From Gammaproteobacteria bacterium (lineage in GTDB: Bacteria; Pseudomonadota; Gammaproteobacteria; SZUA-152), in contig DROS01000026.1 of NCBI GenBank assembly GCA_011321815.1, forward strand, positions 1 to 64,000: a DNA stretch of 64,000 nucleotides, written 5' to 3'. The translations under genes and the position numbers were made by a program. Numbering within the stretch: position 1 is the first letter of the stretch; each line of letters begins with the position of its first letter. Positions 28,377 to 35,238 of the stretch are shown here, piece by piece. Below the pieces are notes generated by a model. It did not search any database, was not told the DNA's origin, and saw only the letters and a list, made by a program, of their open reading frames with translations.

Positions 28377-29783
28377 ATGTTTAAATACCTATTTGCGAAA
28401 GCGGAAGATATCCCGGCTGGGTCAGCCGCGATTTACTTCGGCTATTCGTCGATTATTTGGTTTGTAATTGGAACTGGTTTGGGTTCCTTTAATGCCGCCA
28501 AGCTCGCATTTCCGGACTTTGTCACGGGCAGCGAGATTTTGTCGTTTGGGCATATGCGTCAAGTTCACGTTCTGGCTGTTATCCTTGGCTGGATATCCAT
28601 GGCCTTCGCCATGGCAATGATGTACATCACACCGGCGTTGGGTAACACCAAGCTCTGGTCTGAGAAGCTGGGCGTCTGGAACTGTTTTATCTGGAATATT
28701 GGACTGTCTCTGGGACTGTTCCTGTTATGGCTGGGCGTAAGTTCAGGTCGTGAATATTCCGATATGCCGTTTTTCATTGACGTAGTGGTTATTCTGGGTA
28801 TTTTGACACCACTGTGTGTTAACGTGTTCATGACGATCAAAACTCGTCGTACACAGGGTATCTACACCACCAACTGGTTTTTTGGTGCCGCCACTTTCAT
28901 GGTCATCATCGTGTTTTCTGTGGGCAACTCACCTGAGTTCTTTCAGTTGACAGGTCTGACTGAGGCATACCTGACATGGTGGTTCGCTCACAATGTGTTA
29001 GGTCTGTGGATTACCCCGGTTGCTGCGGCTATTTCGTACTACGTTGTGCCAAAAGTAACGGGCAATCCATTGTACTCGCACCGTATTGGCCACTTGCACT
29101 TCTGGTCGGTTGTGGTGTTTTATTCAACGCCGGCTGCTCATCACCTGATGTCTGCTCCTCTGCCAGAATGGCTGAAGTCTTTTGCCTCGGTGGAAGGTGT
29201 GCTGATTCTGGTGCCAGCCATCGCCTTCGTGTCGAACTTGCTGCTCACTATGACAGGCAAGTGGCGCATGTTTGTGGAAAATATTGAGATCAAATTCACC
29301 ATTACAGGTGTGTTGATGGCGATTCCGCTAAACATGCAGGGTGGTTTCCAGCAGACTCGTGCAATTAACTGGTACATTCATGGTACTGGCTGGATTGTTG
29401 CCCATGCTCATCTGGCGTTGTTGGGCTTTTCCACTTTCCTGGAAGCCGCTGCCGTATACTATGGCTTGCAGACACTGTTGCGTCGTAAACTGTACTCATT
29501 AGGCTTGGCCAACTTCCATTTCTGGATGTTGCTGGTTGGTTTTACCACCTACTGGGTATCTATGACTATCGCTGGTTTGATTCAGGGCGCAGGTAAAATC
29601 TACGAAGTGCCTTACATCGATGTCGTGATTGCTGAACATCCTTACATGATTGCACGTTGGGTGGGTGGCACCATGGTGTTCCTCGGAAACTGCGTATGGC
29701 TGTACAACATGTATATGACTGCTCGTGTCGGTACTGCGATCCCAGCGGGACGCCTGCCACATGAACTGGCCTACGAACGTTAA
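28377..29783 (+). CDS. ccoN: Divergent cbb3-type (C-family) heme-copper oxidase subunit I
   Basis: Catalytic subunit for reduction of O2 (or NO). The 468-residue protein has about 12 hydrophobic helices. Ligands seen by comparison with cbb3 CcoN are: low-spin heme H64 (RQVHVLA) and H345; CuB H205 (FAHNV), H255 and H256 (AAHHLM); high-spin heme H343 (AHAHLA). The C-family cross-linked Tyr sits six residues before the HH pair, as Y249. The Glu that cbb3 enzymes carry 22 residues before the b3 His is Gln here (Q321). NorB-type glutamates are not evident. It lies in an operon with the CcoO-like cytochrome. The symbol denotes the family only, since the protein is clearly divergent. Confidence 0.88.
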   Translation: MFKYLFAKAEDIPAGSAAIYFGYSSIIWFVIGTGLGSFNAAKLAFPDFVTGSEILSFGHMRQVHVLAVILGWISMAFAMAMMYITPALGNTKLWSEKLGVWNCFIWNIGLSLGLFLLWLGVSSGREYSDMPFFIDVVVILGILTPLCVNVFMTIKTRRTQGIYTTNWFFGAATFMVIIVFSVGNSPEFFQLTGLTEAYLTWWFAHNVLGLWITPVAAAISYYVVPKVTGNPLYSHRIGHLHFWSVVVFYSTPAAHHLMSAPLPEWLKSFASVEGVLILVPAIAFVSNLLLTMTGKWRMFVENIEIKFTITGVLMAIPLNMQGGFQQTRAINWYIHGTGWIVAHAHLALLGFSTFLEAAAVYYGLQTLLRRKLYSLGLANFHFWMLLVGFTTYWVSMTIAGLIQGAGKIYEVPYIDVVIAEHPYMIARWVGGTMVFLGNCVWLYNMYMTARVGTAIPAGRLPHELAYER

Positions 29784-29809
29784 TAGAATAATAAGGGGAG
29801 GTAATTACC

Positions 29810-30760
29810 GTGGCTTTTAGAGAATATAAAATCGGTTCCCGAATGTTCGGTTTGGCGTTCGGTACATCGATGTTCATTACTTTGTATATGCCGGCAGTGG
29901 ATATTCAGAATGTATCCGCAACGTCTATTGCAATGGATCGTCAATTGTCCTTTGGCCGGGTAGGTGGCTTCAGTTATGAAGACCCTTTCCTGCAAGGGTG
30001 GGCAAAACCTATTACGGTGCAGATAAACCAGGACCCGAAGACGGGGGCTACTATTGAGTCGACACGTGCTTTTGTGTACGAAAAAGGTGTGCCGTTTCCC
30101 AATGGTATTCGTCATCCGCGGATTCTTGGCAAAGTGCCGGCTGCTGCGAGCGAATCAAAAGGGCGGATTAATGAGGCATCTGAAGATCAGGGTGCCGTGT
30201 TTATCGTCCGGGAAGAAGTTGATGGTGGCGTGATGGTCCCGTACATCGAAAATGCGACGGCGACTCGTGGTTGGTTGCCCAGCGCAACGCTGGCAAAGGC
30301 AAGTGAGTCACAGCGACTGCATGTGGGTAAAGGCAAAATCATGTTCGTTCGTGAAGGCTGCTGGTGGTGTCATACCTTACTGCCTGAGCAGACTCAGGAT
30401 TGGCAGTATTTTGGCGCACCGCCTATGCTGGGCGACTTTAATGGTGAATCACCAACGGCGTTTGGTTCTGATCGTAAGGCGCCTGACTTGACTCATGTGG
30501 GGTCTCGCAACTCTTCACGCGAATGGATGATGATGCACTTTTTTAATCCTCGTCTGGTTCAGTCGCATTCCATCATGCCTCGTTATGACTATTTGTGGGG
30601 TGAAAAGGACGCAAACGGCAATACTATCGACTATGATGGTTGGCGTGCGGCCTATACAGCGTATGCTGACGGAAAGTCAATTTATCCACCTGAAGTCCCT
30701 GTACCGGCTGCTGATAGTGAAGCCCGTGCATTGATTGACTTCGTTCTGAATCTGAAATAA
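29810..30760 (+). CDS. ccoO: CcoO-like membrane-anchored cytochrome c, enlarged
   Basis: A monoheme electron-transfer subunit. Translation starts at GTG with AGGGGAGGT upstream. The 316-residue protein has one N-terminal helix (about 11-30), a heme site CWWCH (C184, C187, H188) and an axial Met in SIMPRYDYLW (M256), which matches the CcoO pattern of MPxYxWL. DPFLQGW and KAPDLTHVGSR segments are also CcoO-like. Between anchor and heme there are about 150 residues, more than in usual CcoO (total near 200-240). It lies 26 bases after the CcoN-like gene. Confidence 0.88.
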   Translation: MAFREYKIGSRMFGLAFGTSMFITLYMPAVDIQNVSATSIAMDRQLSFGRVGGFSYEDPFLQGWAKPITVQINQDPKTGATIESTRAFVYEKGVPFPNGIRHPRILGKVPAAASESKGRINEASEDQGAVFIVREEVDGGVMVPYIENATATRGWLPSATLAKASESQRLHVGKGKIMFVREGCWWCHTLLPEQTQDWQYFGAPPMLGDFNGESPTAFGSDRKAPDLTHVGSRNSSREWMMMHFFNPRLVQSHSIMPRYDYLWGEKDANGNTIDYDGWRAAYTAYADGKSIYPPEVPVPAADSEARALIDFVLNLK

Positions 30761-30774
30761 AAAGGGGAGTAGAT

Positions 30775-31398
30775 ATGGCTTGGAAATTTGATAACCCACT
30801 GCACACCCTGTGTACGGACGATCAGAACGAAGCGGCGAAGGCTGTTTGGGAGGGTGAGAGCCTGGGTGGTATTACAGAAGATAATAATCGCCTACCGCCT
30901 CCCATCATTGGTATCTTGGTGCTGACGATTGTTACCGCGTTTTTGATTACTTTTCCGTTGTGGGGTCAACGCCCTACTGCGGCGATTTACGAGGAATACA
31001 TTGCATTAATGGATTCCCCGGCGATTCAGGGTAAAAGTGACGCGGAGGCAATGGAATACATCGTTAATCAGGTGAAGGCAAGTGGTTCCAAATGGGCACC
31101 TTTACAGGAACGTCATCCGCTGGAAATGGACGATTTGCGTCTGATTAAAGATGCTATCATCGAGTTGCAGCGTAATGGATCGGACTTGCGTGAGTTTACG
31201 GTGCTCGGTGATCGTCTTGTGTTGGCGAACTTTGAAGGCAACTTGAAAGCTGACGGCACCAAGGAACGCATTCAGCCTTGGTGGGACAAAGGTTATACCA
31301 TCGATATTTTCTTTATCGTTATTTTCTGTCTTGGCGTGATGATTGTTGTGAAGCGCTTGCCTGACTACGGTTGGGAACCAAGCCACCACGGCCATTAG
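30775..31398 (+). CDS. CcoP-like membrane subunit lacking heme motifs
   Basis: A 207-residue protein with a cytoplasmic N-terminus, one helix (about 44-62) ending PLWGQRP, an extended periplasmic region of about 90 residues, and a second helix near residue 178-197. The N-terminal part (DNNRLPPPIIG before the helix) resembles the DNPLPRWW-plus-helix segment of CcoP, but there is no CxxCH. It shares the PxWGxRP motif with the protein at 39310-39810. I infer a split CcoP in which the membrane part is separate from the cytochrome domain. It follows the CcoO-like gene by 14 bases with AAAGGGGAG. Confidence 0.72.
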   Translation: MAWKFDNPLHTLCTDDQNEAAKAVWEGESLGGITEDNNRLPPPIIGILVLTIVTAFLITFPLWGQRPTAAIYEEYIALMDSPAIQGKSDAEAMEYIVNQVKASGSKWAPLQERHPLEMDDLRLIKDAIIELQRNGSDLREFTVLGDRLVLANFEGNLKADGTKERIQPWWDKGYTIDIFFIVIFCLGVMIVVKRLPDYGWEPSHHGH

Positions 31399-31428
31399 AC
31401 TAGTAAGAGAGAAAACAGGAGAATTATT

Positions 31429-31560
31429 ATGATTGATTTGGATAATGGCCCACTGGCGATGTTGATTTGGATTTTGCTGGTTTATACAGCACCATTCATC
31501 TACAGCTTCTATGTTGATAAAACGGATCAGGACAAGCCTGGCATTGGCGACTACGGTTGA
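31429..31560 (+). CDS. 43-residue single-helix microprotein
   Basis: ACAGGAGAATT precedes an ATG opening a 43-codon frame. The peptide starts MIDLDNGPLAMLIWILL, has one helix, then an acidic/basic tail YVDKTDQDKPGIGDYG. It is the last gene before a strong terminator, 30 bases after the CcoP-like gene. Position and shape are like CcoQ, the small cbb3 subunit, but I see no clear sequence match. Confidence 0.7.
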   Translation: MIDLDNGPLAMLIWILLVYTAPFIYSFYVDKTDQDKPGIGDYG

Positions 31561-31599
31561 TTTAATGCTCGTCTGATCCGTGTTTGGAAGCAGTAAAGC

Positions 31600-31634
31600 A
31601 AGGCCACATCCTTAATCCGGGTGTGGCCTTTTTT
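31600..31634 (+). terminator. Intrinsic terminator of the CcoN-CcoO operon
   Basis: AAGGCCACATCC and GGGTGTGGCCTT form a 12-bp stem with one G-T pair around TTAATCC, followed by TTTTATG. It lies 40 bases after the microprotein stop. Confidence 0.88.
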
Positions 31635-31815
31635 ATGAGGCTTTTTAAACAGCGCGCCTTCGAATGCCTCTAAAAACTTTACGAGAGAGGCGTCACCCTC
31701 GCAGTGTCACTGCCCAAGTTTTATTGGCTGTGAAGCGCGCAGCCATGGTAAAGTGGCTTTTTCATGGTGGCGTTTATCCGTATTTCTTTTGTGTTCCCGA
31801 TGCAGGTTACTGGTG

Positions 31816-32157
31816 ATGGTTTCTGAGGTGTTACAGCATATTTTTGGCAGTATGGTTGCTGCTGCATATTCATTGAATTTTCCGTACCTGAATTTGTCGA
31901 TAAAGGAAAGTTCCGGCCCGTTTGGAATTGACACCAGCATCGAAGGGATGAAATCGCAGGAGTTTAGCGTAGGGATTTTTTATTTTCTGATTGCCTCTAT
32001 CGTTGTATTTACCGTTTTTGTTTTTATGTTTATGACGAAGGGGAAAACAGAGAACCTTAAAAAAGGTGAAAAAATTCTTTTTGTCTGGATTCTGTTGGGC
32101 GTTGTGGTCGCAGTAGTGTTCGGTGCGGCACAAATGCTTCATGGGTATTTGTTTTAG
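31816..32157 (+). CDS. Three-helix membrane protein of the oxidase locus
   Basis: A 113-residue protein, starting most likely at the ATG giving MVSEVLQHIFG (the longer frame starts inside the spacer). Hydrophobic segments lie near residues 8-22, 50-71 and 84-107. Before the last helix is KKGEKILFVW, the same GEKIL motif found before the anchors of the two membrane cytochromes (25185, 32444). No metal motif or family is recognised. It begins a second run of overlapping genes that contains CcoS. Confidence 0.65.
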   Translation: MVSEVLQHIFGSMVAAAYSLNFPYLNLSIKESSGPFGIDTSIEGMKSQEFSVGIFYFLIASIVVFTVFVFMFMTKGKTENLKKGEKILFVWILLGVVVAVVFGAAQMLHGYLF

Positions 32158-32168
32158 GAGGAATAGTG

Positions 32169-32447
32169 ATGGCGGATTTTTTTAACTCATTTGAAGATGG
32201 CTGGACCATTTATCTTTGGTTGGTTGCGGGTGCGGCGATTGTTTTGACTGCAATTTATTGGGTGCGTTGGGCTGCACATAATGATCAGTTTGACGAAGAT
32301 ATAAAATATGTCGTTTTTGATGAAAATGATAAAGATAAAATGGCTCCTGAAGAGTTTGAAAAAGCGATGAAGGTAAATAAAGCCCAGGAGGAGTTGCGCA
32401 AGGAGTATTTGGAAAAAGAGGCCGAGCGCAAACAGCGAACCTCATGA
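32169..32447 (+). CDS. ccoS: CcoS-like cbb3 oxidase maturation protein
   Basis: CcoS (FixS) is needed to insert cofactors into CcoN. The 92-residue protein has one helix (about 15-34) followed by WAAHNDQFDED...VVFDEND, which matches the CcoS pattern W-x-x-x-x-x-QFDD...ILFDDD. The charged helical C-terminus (about 57-92) is longer than in common CcoS. I start at the ATG at 32169 with GGAGGAATAG upstream; a GTG one codon earlier is possible. The stop overlaps the next start (ATGA). Confidence 0.82.
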   Translation: MADFFNSFEDGWTIYLWLVAGAAIVLTAIYWVRWAAHNDQFDEDIKYVVFDENDKDKMAPEEFEKAMKVNKAQEELRKEYLEKEAERKQRTS

Positions 32448-32932
32448 AGAAGGGTGAAAAGGGCATTTTAATCGGTATAACGGCTTTTGTTTTGGTGGCG
32501 ATGGCCGTGAAGGGTTGGATGGTTTCGCAGGAAGAAGAAAAAGATCCAGGTATCCCGTTTTATAGCACGGCGTCACCGGAGTTTGCAGCCAAGGCGTCGG
32601 TACTTTACCGCAAATATAATTGTCGTGATTGTCATGCGTTGTGGGGGCTGCGTAATATTATGCAGGCGGTTCCTGCACCTCCGTTGGATGGAATGGGCTC
32701 ATTACGTGATGAAGAATGGTTGTATAACTATTTTTCTGCAGAGGATCCCCAGTCAATAATCCCGTCGCGACTGAAGCCACGTTTTCGCATGCCGTCGTTT
32801 GCCAAGATTCCTGAAGAAGATCGCCGAATGCTTGCCAGCTATATCAGCAGTCTGAAAGTTGAAGACTGGTATCTGGAAGAGACCAAAAAGACGGCCTATG
32901 AAAAACTGACGGGTAAGGAATATCAGCAATGA
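32444..32932 (+). CDS. Membrane-anchored monoheme cytochrome c
   Basis: The 162-residue protein has a short basic N-terminus (MKKGEKG), an anchor helix (about 8-27) and a periplasmic cytochrome with CRDCH (C60, C63, H64). A probable axial Met lies in FRMPSFAK (about 125). Its LDGMGSLRDEEWL after the heme aligns with the cytochrome at 25185-25829, so the two are paralogues. Both overlap or abut their neighbours, indicating tight translation coupling. Confidence 0.85.
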   Translation: MKKGEKGILIGITAFVLVAMAVKGWMVSQEEEKDPGIPFYSTASPEFAAKASVLYRKYNCRDCHALWGLRNIMQAVPAPPLDGMGSLRDEEWLYNYFSAEDPQSIIPSRLKPRFRMPSFAKIPEEDRRMLASYISSLKVEDWYLEETKKTAYEKLTGKEYQQ

Positions 32933-33423
32933 GATTCCGGGTGCGTTGGTTTTCTTTTTGGGTGGCGATATTTGTCGGTTGTCTGGTGAACTTTTTGGGT
33001 GACTGGCTGCTTGGTATTCGCATAGAGTTGTTTTGGGGGTTGGATACGTTTAATTTTTTCTGGTTTTTGCAGTTGTTTATTTTGCCGGTATTGGTGGGCA
33101 TTTCAGTGTCATACATTTACGGGCTGGGTGGTAAGTGGATTGCTATATTTCCACCACTTATTGTGCGCTTTGCGGCGTATTATCAAACTGTTGAATACTC
33201 TGGTGTACCACGAGGCGCGGAGTTGATGCCGCTGGGTTGGTGGGGGTTTTTCGTGATTCTGGCGATGGAAGCCTCAATGATTGGTGGTGTGCTCGGTGAA
33301 ATCATGAACAAACGGGTCTATGGGTGGAAAAAGGCGGTACATGTTTCGGATAACGACGTATCGCCTGAGATGTTGTCCGGCCAGGCAAAGTCTGCCGAAA
33401 AAGCTGTTACTAAGACTGAGTGA
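32929..33423 (+). CDS. Four-helix membrane protein of unknown function
   Basis: A 164-residue protein whose start overlaps the cytochrome stop by 4 bases. Hydrophobic helices lie near 7-27, 42-65, 70-90 and 101-125. A charged tail of about 35 residues is cytoplasmic. Tryptophan and phenylalanine are abundant (FWGLDTFNFFWFL). No heme or copper ligand pattern stands out. Probably an accessory or assembly factor of the oxidase by context only. Confidence 0.7.
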   Translation: MRFRVRWFSFWVAIFVGCLVNFLGDWLLGIRIELFWGLDTFNFFWFLQLFILPVLVGISVSYIYGLGGKWIAIFPPLIVRFAAYYQTVEYSGVPRGAELMPLGWWGFFVILAMEASMIGGVLGEIMNKRVYGWKKAVHVSDNDVSPEMLSGQAKSAEKAVTKTE

Positions 33424-33432
33424 GGCTTGGGT

Positions 33433-34506
33433 ATGGCACCGCGGTATCAGTCAAATCTGAGCGCTGATGAGCGTCGTAAGCGTGAGCGTTATCTGGCAGC
33501 GACCGTTATTACCTGTATTGCGGCAGCGGTGATATTTGGTGTGATGCATGTGGTAAAACTGGGCGCGAATCGTATGGCTGACATGAGGGATAGGGCAACT
33601 TATGATTTGGCGGATATGAAGGATCATATACGCGCAGCAGGGGAGGATATCACCCGGCACCGTGTGCATGAATCACGGAAGAAGGCGAAAAAAGTTTACC
33701 AATGGAACGAGCTGGAGGCCCTGTTGACGGCTGAGCAGTGGCAAGAGCTTGCGACTATGGTGACTATTCCAGCAGGCGATTTTTTAATGGGCACTGATTC
33801 AGAGCGTGCCGATAAGTTTAATCGTCCTCAACATACGGTGTTTTTGCCGGAATATAAAATTGATAAATATCCTGTTACACATGCGCAGTTTGCGCAGTTT
33901 GTTGTTGCTACGCAACATCGTCCACCATTGGACTGGGTCGATGGTAGTATCCCGGATGGAAAAACACAGTACCCTGTTACTATGGTGACGTGGTATGACG
34001 CGGTGGATTATTGCAAGTGGAAAGAAAAACGCTTGCCCACTGAGGCAGAATGGGAGAAAGCTGCACGTGGTACTGATGGCCGCCGTTGGCCTTGGGGTAA
34101 TCAGATGGACGCAAGCCGCCTGAACACTTATTACCACGTTGGTTCGAGTACCGAAGTGACGACGTATAAAACCGGGGTGAGCCCATATGGGGTCTATGAT
34201 ATGGCTGGGAATGTCAGCGAATGGACAGCAAGTGACTTTCTTCCCTACGAGGGGTCGGCGGCTGTTGCAGACACATTCCAGCCAAAAAAGGTGCAGGCGG
34301 CGACGCCTGAAGACCGTGCTTTAAAAGTGGCGGACCTTGTCGCTGTAGAGGGTGTTTATAAAGTGCGTCGCGGTGGTTCGTGGAAAAGTGACCCGTTTTC
34401 AACGTCGGTTTATCACCGGAATTTTTCAATGCCTTATTATGCGTCAGATTTTTTTGGCTTCCGCTGTGCAGTTACGGTAGCAGACATAAACCAGGCAATA
34501 AATTAG
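33433..34506 (+). CDS. Membrane-anchored formylglycine-enzyme-like (FGE-sulfatase fold) protein without catalytic cysteines
   Basis: The 357-residue protein has one N-terminal helix (about 18-38), a helical stem, and a periplasmic FGE-sulfatase domain. The domain begins MVTIPAGDFLMGTDSE and includes YPVTHAQF, LPTEAEWEKAARG, YDMAGNVSEW and the terminal RRGGSWK...FGFRCA. In true formylglycine enzymes two cysteines follow the GGS segment; here those positions hold other residues, so oxidation activity is unlikely. Similar proteins (NirV type) accompany nitrite and nitric oxide reductase genes, and their role there is unresolved. I use the ATG at 33433, not the TTG at 33427. Confidence 0.85.
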   Translation: MAPRYQSNLSADERRKRERYLAATVITCIAAAVIFGVMHVVKLGANRMADMRDRATYDLADMKDHIRAAGEDITRHRVHESRKKAKKVYQWNELEALLTAEQWQELATMVTIPAGDFLMGTDSERADKFNRPQHTVFLPEYKIDKYPVTHAQFAQFVVATQHRPPLDWVDGSIPDGKTQYPVTMVTWYDAVDYCKWKEKRLPTEAEWEKAARGTDGRRWPWGNQMDASRLNTYYHVGSSTEVTTYKTGVSPYGVYDMAGNVSEWTASDFLPYEGSAAVADTFQPKKVQAATPEDRALKVADLVAVEGVYKVRRGGSWKSDPFSTSVYHRNFSMPYYASDFFGFRCAVTVADINQAIN

Positions 34507-34519
34507 CGAGAGTCGCGTA

Positions 34520-34744
34520 GTGAGTAAAATATCCCGTTCGTTCGTATTTTTGATGCTGCTGGCAACAACATGTTCTGTGTATGCGGTGGATAGTTACCGT
34601 TATGCACATGTTACCATTGAAACGCCTTGGGCAATTTTCATTTTTTTGTTGCTTATTATTCTTTTTCCGTTTGTTCTTATGGCAATACTGTATTGGTATT
34701 TTGCGGTTAAAAAATCAGAGATTAAAGATGCAGAACATGAGTAG
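34520..34744 (+). CDS. Small secreted/membrane protein of the oxidase locus
   Basis: A 74-residue protein starting at GTG. A signal-like N-terminus (about 6-22) is followed by a short periplasmic loop and one helix (about 36-60) and an acidic end (KDAEHE). No family recognised. Its 3' end overlaps the start of the next gene. Confidence 0.65.
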   Translation: MSKISRSFVFLMLLATTCSVYAVDSYRYAHVTIETPWAIFIFLLLIILFPFVLMAILYWYFAVKKSEIKDAEHE

Positions 34745-35099
34745 GGCATTTTTTTGTTTATGCACATGGTTGATGTTGAGTGTGGCTGCGCCAGGTTATG
34801 CGGATGGCTCTGTGGAAGAGAAAACGGAGCAGCAAAGCGCGGGAGTGATACAGGCCTTCACGAATGACAGATCAGCAAAGAGCGAGCTGGTTGCCATTGA
34901 TGAGAAAACCAAATATCTGGTTATGTTTTTGATGGGTGTTCCTCTGTTGTTGCTCATTATTACTACAGTGGCGCTTGGTGTTGCCATGGTTGTATATGGC
35001 AAGCGCGTGTTTGTTGCCCACATGGTGTGTGCTGGGCTGAGTTTGACGTTGGCGCTAGGGCATGCTGTGGTGGGTATTGTCTGGTTTTATCCTTTTTAG
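34737..35099 (+). CDS. Small membrane protein with signal peptide and two helices
   Basis: A 120-residue protein with a signal peptide ending near APGYA, a charged periplasmic stretch (SVEEKTEQQSAG...), and two helices near 60-84 and 94-116. A second possible ATG lies 9 bases upstream at 34728. The longer open frame to 34581 overlaps the preceding gene and is not needed. It ends the CcoS-cytochrome-FGE gene run. Function unknown. Confidence 0.65.
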   Translation: MSRAFFCLCTWLMLSVAAPGYADGSVEEKTEQQSAGVIQAFTNDRSAKSELVAIDEKTKYLVMFLMGVPLLLLIITTVALGVAMVVYGKRVFVAHMVCAGLSLTLALGHAVVGIVWFYPF

Positions 35100-35238
35100 C
35101 TGGTCCACTGACCTTGGGGCTCTCGAATAAATCAAGGGCGATCTGAGCAGTTGTTGTCATAAAAAATTGAGCTGGGCGATTACTTAAACGAGTGTGGGCA
35201 GGGTTGTCAAATGATTGTTAACGCCTCTTAGACATTCA

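Noticed and set aside
28377-29783. Identity as a classical nitric oxide reductase NorB
   Set aside because: Active-site Tyr and the C-family HH spacing are present, and NorB glutamate pattern is not evident; NO reduction is left open but not asserted.
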